Below are positions 1 to 8,240 of a stretch of DNA of 41,454 bases, one piece after another. Made by a program: the position numbers and the translations under genes. Position 1 is the stretch's first letter, and each line of letters opens with the position of its first letter. This DNA comes from Coprothermobacter sp. (lineage in GTDB: Bacteria > Caldisericota > Caldisericia > Cryosericales > Cryosericaceae): contig PNOG01000008.1 of NCBI GenBank assembly GCA_013824685.1, positions 1-41,454 on the forward strand. The letters are read 5' to 3'. The notes beneath the pieces are model-generated. The model did not search any database. It was not told where the DNA came from and saw only the letters and a list, made by a program, of their open reading frames with translations.

Positions 1-453
1 GTACTACGATATGAACTTCCCACTAATCAACCTTACGTCACTACTTACCTACCATCGCAGGAGCTTCTTGGAGGACACCACCGGTCTCCGGCGGCAAGAA
101 AAGAGGCGGCTGCCAACGTCGACAAGCTCGCAACACTCGACTACGGCGGCTGTCTAACCGATCTCAAGGGAGCCTGGACTGATGCGGAGAAGAATCTGAA
201 TGCGTGTAAGAAGGGCAGCCGCGACCAGTCTTGGTCACCTTCGCGCGCTGTCATGTCGATGGCCTGCCGGAATACTACTGCAATCATTGACCCGGCGGTC
301 CGGATGAACAGCACCCTATACGGGGTCTTCTTTTCGATGTTCAAATTCAGTTTGGTGCACATTCCGGTCTTGTCAAGGCCCCGTATTGCCTCATCTAGTA
401 TCTACTCCAAATCGTATCGTTGCCTCACGAATGAATCTACTCCAATTCAGTAG
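1..453 (+). CDS. possible 3' part of an unrecognised gene
   Basis: Reading frame 1 is open from the window edge to a TAG at 451-453, about 150 codons. The middle part (around codons 30-75) has a protein-like composition, alternating charged and hydrophobic residues with Ala and Lys. The last 60 codons look like random sequence. I recognise no family. It could be the decayed end of a gene that starts before the window, or chance. No terminator follows it. Confidence 0.2.
   Translation, partial: VLRYELPTNQPYVTTYLPSQELLGGHHRSPAARKEAAANVDKLATLDYGGCLTDLKGAWTDAEKNLNACKKGSRDQSWSPSRAVMSMACRNTTAIIDPAVRMNSTLYGVFFSMFKFSLVHIPVLSRPRIASSSIYSKSYRCLTNESTPIQ
386..445. repeat. imperfect direct repeat, two copies
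   Basis: TTGCCTCA followed by TCTACTCCAA occurs at 386-410 and again at 420-445, with 7 and 8 unrelated bases between the halves. The copies sit about 34 bases apart, just before a strong ribosome binding site (AGGAGGAACC, 459-468 area). A pair of binding sites for a regulator is possible, but this is inference only. Confidence 0.35.
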
Positions 454-467
454 ACTGAGGAGGAACC

Positions 468-674
468 ATGGAAGAGGGTGAGCAGAGGAGAGGTGAGGAG
501 ACGGGGTTGACCGTGAGACAGCGGCAGGCCGTATTCATCGCACCTTTGGCTACACAGCACCACCAGGGCGACCTCAGTCTCATGGCAATTTTGTCGAGGC
601 AATCACAAGATAGAGAGAAAGCCCACAGCGCTGTCGCACTGTGGGCTTCTTGCCTACTGACGATGGTTGTCTAG
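468..674 (+). CDS. small ORF with strong ribosome binding site, doubtful
   Basis: An ATG lies a few bases after AGGAGGAACC, which is as good a ribosome binding site as any in the window. The 68-residue product is rich in Glu, Arg and Gln at the start and matches no family I know. Its end runs across the ackA terminator and into the last codon of ackA on the other strand, which argues against a functional full-length protein. It may be the 5' remnant of a deleted gene. Confidence 0.2.
   Translation: MEEGEQRRGEETGLTVRQRQAVFIAPLATQHHQGDLSLMAILSRQSQDREKAHSAVALWASCLLTMVV
619..648 (-). terminator. Rho-independent terminator after ackA
   Basis: A 10-bp perfect stem (619-628 paired with 639-648) with a 10-base loop is followed on the minus strand by TTCTCTCTATCTT. 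It lies 23 bases beyond the ackA stop codon and closes the zincin-hbd-ackA group. Confidence 0.8.
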
Positions 675-1870
675 TTTGCGGCCACTATCCGACGGGTGTC
701 CCGTGCAATGACCAGTTCCTCGTTGGTCGGGATGACCAGGACCTTGATGCGCGAAGACGGCATGCTGATATCTTCCGCTTCACCGCGCTTCTTTGCGCGA
801 TTCTTGTCAGCATCGAGCTCTATACCCAGGAATTCCATGTCCTTGATCACCAGTTCACGGACGATATCGCTGTTCTCGCCTATCCCCCCCGTGAACACGA
901 TCGCATCGGCACCGTTCATGGCTGCAATGTACGAACCAATGTACTTCTTGAGCTTGTAGCAGTACACTTCAAGTGCCAGCGTCGCACGTTTGTCGCCCTT
1001 GCCAGCCTCTTCCTCAAGAGTGCGGAAGTCATTGCTGATGCCCGAAATGCCCAGAACGCCCGAGTGCTTGTTGAGCAGAGCATTGATTTGCTGAAGGTTC
1101 AGTTCTTCCTTCCCCATGATATAGAGTGGGACAGCAGGATCGATGTCTCCGCAGCGCGTCCCCATGGGCAGCCCTTCGAGAGGAGTAAACCCCATGGACG
1201 TATCGACGGATTTGCCATGATCGACGGCGGTAATGGAAGAACCATTGCCCAGATGACACGTGATAAGCTTAAGGTCATCGATGGTCCTTCCCAGTATCGC
1301 GGCAGCTTCATGCGATACAAAATAGTGACTGGTGCCGTGAAAACCGTATTTGCGGATGTGGTTCCGGGTGTAGAAAACGTAAGGGATCGCATATATAAAT
1401 GCTTTCTCCGGCATCGTCTGATGGAATGCCGTGTCGAAAACGGCGACCTGAGGAACCTTGGGCAACAGGTACGAGATGGAGTAGATGCCCGCCAGGTTCG
1501 GCGGATTGTGGAGAGGTGCGATGTCAATGCACTCCTCGATCTTGGCCACCACCTCGGGGGTAATCAGCGTCGATTCCGAAAACGACTCGGCCCCATGGAC
1601 CACGCGGTGCCCGACAGCCTGAATGTCCTTGATGCTCGTGAGGGCACCCTTTTCTGGGCCGACCAGAGCCTTCAGGATAAGCTCGATGCCGGCCTGGTGC
1701 TCAAGGATCTCGTGGACAGAGACGACCTTCTTCCGTCCGGCAACCGTGTGATTGAGCTGCGCCTGGGCCGTGCCGATCTTCTCCAGCAGGCCTTCGGCCA
1801 GCTGCTGATCATCGTCGTACAGCTTGTACTTGATAGAAGAACTGCCACAGTTCAGGACCAGAACCTTCAT
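671..1870 (-). CDS. ackA: acetate kinase
   Basis: Acetate kinase (399 aa, normal length) interconverts acetyl phosphate + ADP and acetate + ATP in the cytosol. It is the energy-conserving last step of acetate fermentation. The N-terminus has the LNCGSSSIKYKLYD phosphate/acetate-binding start. Further family motifs are HRVVHG, GFHGTSH, CHLGNGSS, the block around MGFTPLEGLPMGTRCGD, and FTGGIGEN near the C-terminus. The start at 1870 follows GGAGGAGA. Its ATG overlaps the hbd stop by ATGA, so translation is probably coupled. No phosphotransacetylase gene is in the window. A 421-codon open frame on the opposite strand is a shadow. Confidence 0.97.
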   Translation of the reverse strand: MKVLVLNCGSSSIKYKLYDDDQQLAEGLLEKIGTAQAQLNHTVAGRKKVVSVHEILEHQAGIELILKALVGPEKGALTSIKDIQAVGHRVVHGAESFSESTLITPEVVAKIEECIDIAPLHNPPNLAGIYSISYLLPKVPQVAVFDTAFHQTMPEKAFIYAIPYVFYTRNHIRKYGFHGTSHYFVSHEAAAILGRTIDDLKLITCHLGNGSSITAVDHGKSVDTSMGFTPLEGLPMGTRCGDIDPAVPLYIMGKEELNLQQINALLNKHSGVLGISGISNDFRTLEEEAGKGDKRATLALEVYCYKLKKYIGSYIAAMNGADAIVFTGGIGENSDIVRELVIKDMEFLGIELDADKNRAKKRGEAEDISMPSSRIKVLVIPTNEELVIARDTRRIVAAN

Positions 1871-2760
1871 ATCTTCTCCTCCATGTTCTCGACACAAGTC
1901 TCATAGCTGTAGAAGCCCTTGCCGGTCTTCACTCCCAGGTGCCCACGTCGAGCCAGGTTCCGGATAAGCGCCTGTGGACGATATCGAGTCTCGCCCAGCT
2001 CGCTGAAGAGGTGCTCCGACCACCCGAGGACGATATCCAGCCCGATCTGGTCAGCAAGGGCAAACGGGCCCTTGTTGAAGCCGAAACCAAGGCGCATGGC
2101 GACATCGATGTCCTCCTTGCTGGCTGTTCCTTCCTGGTAGAGCATGATGGCTTCGTTGATAAGGGGAACGACAAGACGCGCCGTGATGTAGCCGGGGTTC
2201 TCGAGTACGTCGACGGGGGTCTTGCCCATGCGGCGTGCCAGTTCCTTCGCACGGTCGACGGTTGTCTGAGACGTATGGACACCTCGCACCATCTCGACAA
2301 GCTTGATCGCTGGAACGGGCGCGAGGAAGTGCATGCCTACGAGACGCTCCTTGTTGACCATCTTCAGCGCGATGTCAGTGATGGGCAGGATGGCAGTGTT
2401 GCTGACATAGGTGACCTCACCGGGGCACATGTGTTCAAGCTGGGCCTCAAGCTGGGCAAACAGATCCTGCTTGGCCCCAAGATCATCCGGAATGGCCTCA
2501 ATGACAAGGTCGACGCTGCCCACGTCACTACGGTTCAACGTGAACTTGATGTGAGAAAGCAGGACCTTCTTCTCTGATCCCGTGATACCCCATCGCTGGA
2601 GTTCAAGATTGAGGCTGTTCTCAATGCTCTGGCGGGCATGCGACAGTCCGTCCTCCGTTTGATCGACGAGTACCACCTCGAGACCGTGCGCTGCTGCGTC
2701 CTGAGCAATTCCCGCTCCCATGACGCCGGCACCAAACACCGCAATCCTTCGAATCTCCAT
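1867..2760 (-). CDS. hbd: 3-hydroxyacyl-CoA (3-hydroxybutyryl-CoA) dehydrogenase
   Basis: NAD(P)-dependent dehydrogenase of 297 aa that interconverts 3-hydroxyacyl-CoA and 3-oxoacyl-CoA. The Rossmann motif FGAGVMGAGIA is at residues 9-19. The catalytic His/Glu pair of the family fits H144 (in GMHFLAPVP) and E156 (in KLVEMVRG). The C-terminal domain has the typical GFGFNKGPFALADQIGLD and GVKTGKGFYSYE blocks. I chose ATG 2760, which follows AGGAGAGG, over a GTG two codons upstream. It overlaps ackA by four bases. An imperfect hairpin (2789-2812) lies between it and the metallopeptidase gene upstream. The link with acetate kinase suggests fatty-acid-type or butyrate/crotonate fermentation, but no thiolase or crotonase is nearby. 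Chain-length preference cannot be read from the sequence. Confidence 0.92.
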   Translation of the reverse strand: MEIRRIAVFGAGVMGAGIAQDAAAHGLEVVLVDQTEDGLSHARQSIENSLNLELQRWGITGSEKKVLLSHIKFTLNRSDVGSVDLVIEAIPDDLGAKQDLFAQLEAQLEHMCPGEVTYVSNTAILPITDIALKMVNKERLVGMHFLAPVPAIKLVEMVRGVHTSQTTVDRAKELARRMGKTPVDVLENPGYITARLVVPLINEAIMLYQEGTASKEDIDVAMRLGFGFNKGPFALADQIGLDIVLGWSEHLFSELGETRYRPQALIRNLARRGHLGVKTGKGFYSYETCVENMEEKI

Positions 2761-2823
2761 GTACACCTCTCCTGTTACCAGATAGGAAGAGTGGCACGCA
2801 GTGCGCCCACTCTAATCCTCACG

Positions 2824-3207
2824 TTAGTGCAGGTCTCCTCTGCTCTCGCGCATCTCGTCGTCGCTGAGGCCGAAGTAGTGGCCCAGTTCATGCAGGACCA
2901 CGTGCTGGACAAGAGGCATCAGCTCGTCGATCGTATCGACCGAGGACTCGAGGGGGACCTTGAACACGCTGATTTTGTCGGGAAGAGTGCCACTGTAGTG
3001 CGGCCCCCGGTCCCTGAGTGGAACCCCCTGGTACAACCCCAGCAGGCCGTAGCCGTTGGCAACTCCGGTACGCTTCAGGACATCCATGGGAGGAAAATCC
3101 TCGACGACGACGTCGATATTCTTGAGCGCCGTCCTGAACTGGTCAGGAAGCGTGACAAGAGCAACGAGCACGAGTTCTTCGAAGTCCTTCTGTTCCAGTT
3201 CAATCAC
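2824..3207 (-). CDS. zincin-like metallopeptidase (Zincin_1 / DUF1025 family)
   Basis: Small soluble protein (127 aa from the chosen start) with HELGHYFGLSDDEM at residues 106-119. This gives the zinc ligands H106 and H110, catalytic E107, and a third acidic ligand D116. The motif and the FEELV...LP..F start match the Zincin_1 family (PF06262), whose physiological substrate is unknown. I start it at GTG 3207, which follows AAGGAG. An in-frame ATG at 3252 lies inside a good -10 box, so it cannot easily be the start. Probably the first gene of a minus-strand group with hbd and ackA (63-base gap to hbd). Nothing suggests a metabolic link with them. Confidence 0.88.
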   Translation of the reverse strand: MIELEQKDFEELVLVALVTLPDQFRTALKNIDVVVEDFPPMDVLKRTGVANGYGLLGLYQGVPLRDRGPHYSGTLPDKISVFKVPLESSVDTIDELMPLVQHVVLHELGHYFGLSDDEMRESRGDLH

Positions 3208-3247
3208 GACGCATCCTGCTCCTTGATTCGACCAATAGATATCATGT

Positions 3248-3275
3248 ATCATACCACAACCCTTTGAGAGACCAA
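3248..3275 (-). promoter_or_regulatory. sigma-70-type promoter for the zincin-hbd-ackA group
   Basis: On the minus strand TTGGTC (3275-3270) and TATGAT (3253-3248) are 16 bases apart. Transcription would start near 3241, upstream of the AAGGAG and GTG start at 3207. Confidence 0.5.
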
Positions 3276-3357
3276 CACCGTTGTGTGACGCGGGCATCTG
3301 CAACACCGACCTGCGCGGCCGGGCTCCTCGCCATAACACCGTACATACTCACAATTC

Positions 3358-3386
3358 TTGCATTACGGCAGGACTTCCTCTAGTAT
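3358..3386 (+). promoter_or_regulatory. promoter for the DUF5671 gene
   Basis: TTGCAT (3358-3363) and TAGTAT (3381-3386) are separated by 17 bases. They lie about 120 bases before the gene start at 3508. Confidence 0.5.
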
Positions 3387-3415
3387 ATCGTAGAGGGATG
3401 CCGCAAGGCATGCAA

Positions 3416-3473
3416 CTGAGCACCAGGACTGGCTGGAGCTTTCTGGCTCATCTCCTGGTGCCCAGCCCCTCAG
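3416..3473 (+). promoter_or_regulatory. stem-loop in the 5' leader of the DUF5671 gene
   Basis: A perfect 9-bp stem (3420-3428 with 3453-3461) is extended by CTGAG (3416-3420) and CTCAG (3469-3473) across a bulge. It lies between the promoter and the AGGAGGT at 3497-3503. I recognise no known riboswitch, and there is no U-tract after it. Confidence 0.35.
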
Positions 3474-3507
3474 CGATCGACCGCACCGTGTGCCTTAGGA
3501 GGTATTC

Positions 3508-4125
3508 ATGAAACAACGCAATGTCGTTCGCACCATCTACTTGTATGTCGTCACCGTGGTCGGGATCGTCATGGCTCTTACCGGCCTTATCGGGGCAATC
3601 ACCAGTGTCCTCAACACGTACGTCTTCCGTCTGATCACATCGGACAGCATGCAGAACGAACTGGCCTCCCTGCTGACCTTTGCCTCCGCAGTGGCAGTCG
3701 GCGTGCCAGTCTGGCTGTACCATTGGGGCATCATCCAGGAAACACGCCAGCATGCGCCAGCATTTGCGACAACCGGTCCCGCAGAGACGAGCGAAACCAT
3801 CACAGCCACCCCGACGCCACAACCGGAGATGCGCCGAGATCTCATCAGAAGGCTCTACATCTATCTGCTGTCCGCCATTGGGCTGTTCATTGTCATGTTC
3901 AACCTCGTCAACATCGCTCCCAGTATCTATAGGGCGTTCTTCATGTCGCTGGATCCGATGATGTCGCCCGTGAAACCGGACGACGTCAGTCGCGTCTCGC
4001 CGATCAATACGTACTCGATCCAAAGCCTTATCAGGAACATCGTCGCCATCCTTGTCGGGACTCCTGTCTGGTTGTACCACTGGCATCTCGGACAGCGCGA
4101 GCACCGCGACCTGCTGGGCGACTGA
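3508..4125 (+). CDS. duplicated DUF5671-type membrane protein
   Basis: 205-aa integral membrane protein made of two similar halves. Each begins with a RxIYxYxxxxxG-type first helix (residues 7-30 and 114-138) and ends with a second helix closing in PVWLYHW (67-73 and 186-192). That is the signature of DUF5671, whose function is unknown. A Thr/Pro-rich linker (about 85-108) joins the halves. The start has a perfect AGGAGGT five bases upstream. It is monocistronic: divergent from the zincin group and followed by a 350-base gap. Confidence 0.8.
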   Translation: MKQRNVVRTIYLYVVTVVGIVMALTGLIGAITSVLNTYVFRLITSDSMQNELASLLTFASAVAVGVPVWLYHWGIIQETRQHAPAFATTGPAETSETITATPTPQPEMRRDLIRRLYIYLLSAIGLFIVMFNLVNIAPSIYRAFFMSLDPMMSPVKPDDVSRVSPINTYSIQSLIRNIVAILVGTPVWLYHWHLGQREHRDLLGD

Positions 4126-4252
4126 TACAAGCGACACAACTCACAGACCTGCTCAGAACTACCCTTTCAACGAAGGCACAATGTCCCTTGCAGCAACTCA
4201 ATCGCAAGTCTGTAAAGGGCTTTGCGCCTTCTTGTTTTGAGGTCGTTTGGTA

Positions 4253-4258
4253 TATAAT
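4253..4258 (+). promoter_or_regulatory. -10 box of the nucleoside ABC operon promoter
   Basis: A consensus TATAAT is preceded by a weaker TTG-containing -35 region near 4230-4237. It is the only strong promoter-like element in the 357-base gap before the ABC ATPase gene. The 5' leader would be about 220 bases long. Confidence 0.55.
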
Positions 4259-4296
4259 AGCTACGTGGCAACCAATCCTGCTGAGGAGAAGAATGG

Positions 4297-4416
4297 ATGA
4301 GGAAACTGTTCCCGGGCCCCCTGGCCCTGGCTCCTGCAGCCGCCGTGTTGACGGACTACGAGAGGACTGGTCTGGACGGTCCCAACTTCCTGCCATGGTA
4401 TACGGTCAGCCCATGA
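4297..4416 (+). pseudogene. signal-peptide-like short ORF, possible remnant of the transporter's binding protein
   Basis: An ATG eight bases after AGGAG opens a 39-codon frame. It starts MRKLF and continues with an Ala/Leu/Pro-rich stretch, like the signal peptide of a lipoprotein, then ends at a TGA. BMP-family lipoproteins normally precede this type of ATPase gene, and none is present. The ORF may be the stub left after loss of that gene, or a leader peptide. A 12-base palindrome (4426-4437) follows it. This is inference; no BMP domain sequence survives. Confidence 0.25.
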
Positions 4417-4482
4417 CAGGAAGATCCTGGCGCCAGGGGGGTGCAGTACCTGCCCTCTCCGCCGTTGCGAGGGAGTGAAGCT

Positions 4483-6006
4483 ATGAAAGCACTGGAAGTA
4501 CGCGGCATCTCCAAGATGTTCCCAGGGAACCTTGCGAACGACAACATCTCGTTCTCGGTGGAGAAGGGGGAGATTTTTGCCATCGTCGGCGAAAACGGTG
4601 CGGGCAAGAGTACTCTGATGAACATCATCTACGGCATCTACGCGGCATCGGGCGGAGACCTTCTGGTCAATGAGAAGGAAGTCAAGATTCGTTCGGTCGA
4701 GGATGCTATCAAGCTCCGGATGGGTATGGTGCACCAAGAGTTCATGCTGATTCCAAGGTTCACCGTCACTCAGAACATCGTCATCGGCGATGAGCCGCAC
4801 AAGGGTATCTTCTTTGACTACGGCAGGGCACTGCGCGAAGTCCGGGAGCTCTCAAAGCGCGTCTCGCTGACCGTGGACGCCTCTGCTCTTGTAGGCGACC
4901 TGCCCGTCGGCGTCCAGCAGCGTGTCGAAATCCTCAAGGTGCTGCGCAGAGGAGCTGAGATCCTCATTTTCGATGAGCCCACAGCCGTCCTCACACCTGA
5001 GGAGACTGTCGAGCTGTTCGTGACCATGCGTAAGCTGCAGGCGGAGGGAAAGACGATCCTGTTCATCAGCCACAAGCTGAAAGAGGTCATGGAGATCGCC
5101 GACCGCATAGCGGTCCTGCGTCGCGGCAAGCTGCAGGGCATCGTGAACAAGAAGGACACGAACGAAGAGGAACTGGCTCGCATGATGGTCGGTCGCAACG
5201 TCGTCCTCGAGATCCCCAGGGTCGACGTGGAAGTGGGAGCTGTGGCATTTGCGTGTCACGATCTGCACGTCAGAAACAAGCGCGGATACGAGGCCGTCAA
5301 AGGCATGAGCCTTGAGGTCCGCGGCGGAGAGATCGTCGGCATTGCGGGCGTCCAGGGCAACGGCCAGGACGAACTGGTCAACGCCATGATCGGGTTCTCG
5401 CATCCAATTTCGGGTTCGATGGAACTCAACGGAAAGAGCATGCGCATGGTCACCACAGCCCAACTGCGCAAGGAAGGCATGAGCTACATCACCGAAGACC
5501 GTGGGCGCAGAGGTCTTGTCATGCCGTACACGGTACGCGAGAACTCTGTCATGGGCCAGCACTTGAGCGGGCCGTTCAGCAAGGGCATCAGGATGAACTA
5601 CGACAAGGTTGGGGAGTTTGCCGAAGGGAAGGTCAAGGAATATGACATCCGCCCTGGTGACGTCTATGACACGGCAGGATCCCTGTCCGGCGGCAACCAG
5701 CAGAAGCTTATCCTGGCCCGTGAGCTGTCGCTGCCACACAACTTCCTGATCGCTTCGCAGCCGACACGCGGCCTGGACGTTGGCGCCACCGAATTCGTCT
5801 ATCACAAGCTGCTTGAGGAGAAGAAGGCTGGCAAGGCCATCCTGCTCATCTCACTCGAACTCTCCGAGATCCTCGGCCTGTCCGACCGCATTCTGGTCAT
5901 GTTTGAAGGGCGCATCGTCGGAGAGACAACCCCGGACAAGACGACCGAAGAGGCCCTGGGTCTTCTGATGCTCGGCGTCGGTATCGACAAGAAGGTGCAA
6001 TCGTGA
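4483..6006 (+). CDS. nucleoside/sugar-type ABC importer, duplicated ATP-binding subunit
   Basis: 507-aa cytosolic ATPase with two ABC domains, of the RbsA/MglA/BMP-transporter class that powers uptake of nucleosides or sugars. The first Walker A is GENGAGKST (36-44), with Q-loop sequence GMVHQEF and Walker [16 protein letters not shown]. Its signature is the degenerate [12 protein letters not shown] usual in this class. The second domain has the degenerate P-loop GVQGNGQDE, signature LSGGNQQK and [11 protein letters not shown] start at MKALEV, after GGGAGTGA; the frame is open further upstream. The stop overlaps the next gene's GTG start (GTGA). Nucleoside rather than sugar is inferred from the permease pair and the ahcY gene downstream. 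Confidence 0.93.
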   Translation: MKALEVRGISKMFPGNLANDNISFSVEKGEIFAIVGENGAGKSTLMNIIYGIYAASGGDLLVNEKEVKIRSVEDAIKLRMGMVHQEFMLIPRFTVTQNIVIGDEPHKGIFFDYGRALREVRELSKRVSLTVDASALVGDLPVGVQQRVEILKVLRRGAEILIFDEPTAVLTPEETVELFVTMRKLQAEGKTILFISHKLKEVMEIADRIAVLRRGKLQGIVNKKDTNEEELARMMVGRNVVLEIPRVDVEVGAVAFACHDLHVRNKRGYEAVKGMSLEVRGGEIVGIAGVQGNGQDELVNAMIGFSHPISGSMELNGKSMRMVTTAQLRKEGMSYITEDRGRRGLVMPYTVRENSVMGQHLSGPFSKGIRMNYDKVGEFAEGKVKEYDIRPGDVYDTAGSLSGGNQQKLILARELSLPHNFLIASQPTRGLDVGATEFVYHKLLEEKKAGKAILLISLELSEILGLSDRILVMFEGRIVGETTPDKTTEEALGLLMLGVGIDKKVQS

Positions 6007-7223
6007 GCGAAAGCAATTTCACCAGCAAGTTCCTCAAAGCCTTCGGTATCGACAACCAGGGACACAATCGGAGAGACCCTCTGAACGTCTGGGTCCCCCT
6101 CATCTCCGTGGGCCTGGCTCTGATCGTCGGCATGATTGTCATAGCCGCCTCCGGGCGAAATCCGTTCCGGGCATACGCACTTCTGTTTGGCGATTCGGGG
6201 CTCATTCCCGGTGGGTCGGCATGGCGGCGCGAGTTCGCCGAACTGCTCATCAAGAGCGCCATGTACATTGCGACGGGTCTCTCGGTCGCCCTGGCATTCA
6301 AGGGTGGCCTGTTCAACATCGGCGCCGAGGGCCAGTTCTGGGTAGGCGCCATCGTAGCGACCTTCTTCGGATACTGGACTCCTGTAGCCCACACGTTTGG
6401 GGCTATGTACGTCGCTCTGGGGACCTTCGGCTGGATAGCGCAACTCTTGCATGGAGCCATCTGTATCATCATGGGAATGCTTGCGGGCGGCGCATGGGCG
6501 GCAGTCGCCGGCTATCTTTATGTCAAGCGCGGCGTCAACATCGTCATCGGCACGATCATGCTCAACTGGATCGCCTGGTTCCTGATCACAAGCTGGCTGG
6601 TGCTCGGACCAATGACGCCTCCCTCTCAGACGTTCACTTCTGGCTCCTTCTATGTGACTGACACGGCCAAGCTGTTGAGGATCATGATGCCGACACGCCT
6701 CAACACCAGTATTTTGCTCGTGTTGATCGCGACGTATGCCACCTGGTTCCTCCTGTACAAGACGACGGTCGGCTATGAGATCCGCGCCATCGGCTACACC
6801 GCCAACATTGGCATGGAAGCCCCGCGGGCACAGGGTATCAACGTCAGCCGCCGCATCCTGCAGCTCATGTTCTTCTCCGGAAGCCTTGCCGCGCTCGGCG
6901 GCTCCTTCTTCATCCTGGGTCTGACCTATCAGTTCCCCAACACCGCGACCATGGGATACGGCTGGACTGGTATCGGCATCGCGTTGATCGGCCAGAGCGA
7001 ACCCCTGGGTGTCGTACTGGCAGGATTGTTCATTGGAGCGCTGCGTACCGGAGCCACGTCCATGCAGGTCGCCAACATCCCCAAGACGTTCTCCAACATC
7101 ATCGAGGGCATGGCCGTCGGCTTCATCGCCCTGCAGGTTGCCGTGCGATACTACCTGGTCAAGATCATCCAGCGCCGCCGCACGCGTACGAACCCGCCAG
7201 CAGACCAGGAGGCCCCAGCATGA
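6003..7223 (+). CDS. ABC importer permease 1 (BPD_transp_2 family)
   Basis: 406-aa inner-membrane permease of the family that includes RbsC and the BMP-linked nucleoside permeases. The first helix is at about 30-50. The conserved FNIGAEGQFWVGA motif follows the early helices, and the protein ends with a basic cytoplasmic tail. Its length and NIGAEGQ sequence fit the larger of the two nucleoside permeases. GTG start, overlapping the ATPase stop by four bases; its stop overlaps the next start as ATGA. Confidence 0.9.
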   Translation: MSESNFTSKFLKAFGIDNQGHNRRDPLNVWVPLISVGLALIVGMIVIAASGRNPFRAYALLFGDSGLIPGGSAWRREFAELLIKSAMYIATGLSVALAFKGGLFNIGAEGQFWVGAIVATFFGYWTPVAHTFGAMYVALGTFGWIAQLLHGAICIIMGMLAGGAWAAVAGYLYVKRGVNIVIGTIMLNWIAWFLITSWLVLGPMTPPSQTFTSGSFYVTDTAKLLRIMMPTRLNTSILLVLIATYATWFLLYKTTVGYEIRAIGYTANIGMEAPRAQGINVSRRILQLMFFSGSLAALGGSFFILGLTYQFPNTATMGYGWTGIGIALIGQSEPLGVVLAGLFIGALRTGATSMQVANIPKTFSNIIEGMAVGFIALQVAVRYYLVKIIQRRRTRTNPPADQEAPA

Positions 7224-8167
7224 ACATCACACAGATCAACCTCACGATTGCTCAGATGCTGGACTACACTACGCCGATCCTGTTTGCCGCGCTGTGTGGC
7301 GTCCTCAGCGAAAGCGCAGGTGTCGTCAACATTGGTTTGGACGGCATCATGCGTTTTGGCGCCTTCTTCGGGCTGCTCGGCGCATTCTTCTCTCACTCCC
7401 CCTGGATCGGCCTGCTACTCGGTATCGCCGTCGGCTGCCTTGTGGGAGCGCTCCACGCCTTCATCACCATCAGGTGGAATGGTGATCAGACCGTCGCCGG
7501 AACAGCCGTCAACGTCATCGCTGTCGGCCTCATGACGTATTTGCTGGAATTCGTCTTCAGCACAACCGGGTACTCGCCGCAGCTCCAGAACTACTTTGGG
7601 GCTCAGGCCTACCGCGTGCAGCTCCCCTTCCTTGCCAAGATCCCCTTTCTGGGTGCCTTCTCCAACCTGTCGTTCATGATTTGGTTCGGCTTCATCTGTA
7701 CGGTTCTCATGCATGTGCTCCTGTACCACACGGTCCTCGGCCTGCGCATCCGTACGTGTGGCGAGAATCCCAAGGCGGCAACGACACTTGGCATCAATGT
7801 GTTCCGCGTTCGCTGGTTCGCCGTCGTCGCGGGGGCAGCGCTCGCGGGCATAGGTGGTGCTACGCTGTCCATCAGCTCATTCTCGGGGTTCAGCGACTCC
7901 ATGCCCAACGGTGTCGGGTTCATTGGCCTCGCCGCAATGATCTTTGGCAAGTGGACCCCGTTCGGCGCTCTCGGGGCGGCACTCCTGTTTGGAACGGGCC
8001 AGATCGTGCAGTCCATCATCGCCGTCACAGGTATTGCCCCAAAGCTGGCACCCGGTCTCACACTCATCCTCCCCTACGTTCTTACGCTGGCTGTCCTGGC
8101 TGGGTTCGTCGGCAAGTCCATCGCTCCCGCAGCAGACGGCCGCCCGTACTACAAGGAACAGCGCTAG
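7220..8167 (+). CDS. ABC importer permease 2 (BPD_transp_2 family)
   Basis: 315-aa inner-membrane permease that pairs with the preceding subunit. The family motif appears as VVNIGLDGIMRFGAFFG near residues 34-50, and about eight to ten hydrophobic helices follow. An ATGA overlap with the preceding gene and AGGAGG upstream of the start show tight operon organisation. Two unequal permeases with one duplicated ATPase is the usual arrangement of BMP-dependent nucleoside importers. Confidence 0.9.
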   Translation: MNITQINLTIAQMLDYTTPILFAALCGVLSESAGVVNIGLDGIMRFGAFFGLLGAFFSHSPWIGLLLGIAVGCLVGALHAFITIRWNGDQTVAGTAVNVIAVGLMTYLLEFVFSTTGYSPQLQNYFGAQAYRVQLPFLAKIPFLGAFSNLSFMIWFGFICTVLMHVLLYHTVLGLRIRTCGENPKAATTLGINVFRVRWFAVVAGAALAGIGGATLSISSFSGFSDSMPNGVGFIGLAAMIFGKWTPFGALGAALLFGTGQIVQSIIAVTGIAPKLAPGLTLILPYVLTLAVLAGFVGKSIAPAADGRPYYKEQR

Positions 8168-8180
8168 TCGATTCTTTCCA

Positions 8181-8214
8181 GGGCCGCCGCGGGGACATCG
8201 TCCTCCGGTGGCCC
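8181..8214 (+). other. intercistronic hairpin before ahcY
   Basis: A 9-bp stem with one G-U pair (8181-8189 with 8206-8214) encloses a second short stem (8193-8196 with 8200-8203). It lies in the 73-base gap between permease 2 and ahcY. No U-tract follows, so it is more likely an mRNA processing or stability element than a terminator. It does not match what I recall of the SAH riboswitch. Confidence 0.4.
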
Positions 8215-8240
8215 GTTCATATCTTCCACGGAGGTGGGTC

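Noticed and set aside
641-1906. 421-codon open frame opposite ackA
   Set aside because: It is an exact antisense shadow of acetate kinase, with no ribosome binding site and no family motifs.
3208-3339. longer version of the zincin gene starting at 3339 or at ATG 3252
   Set aside because: The ATG at 3252 lies inside a -10 box, and upstream sequence is not like the family. GTG 3207 has the ribosome binding site.
8168-8240. SAH riboswitch before ahcY
   Set aside because: Only a simple hairpin is visible; I could not find the conserved SAH riboswitch core, and the position is inside an operon.
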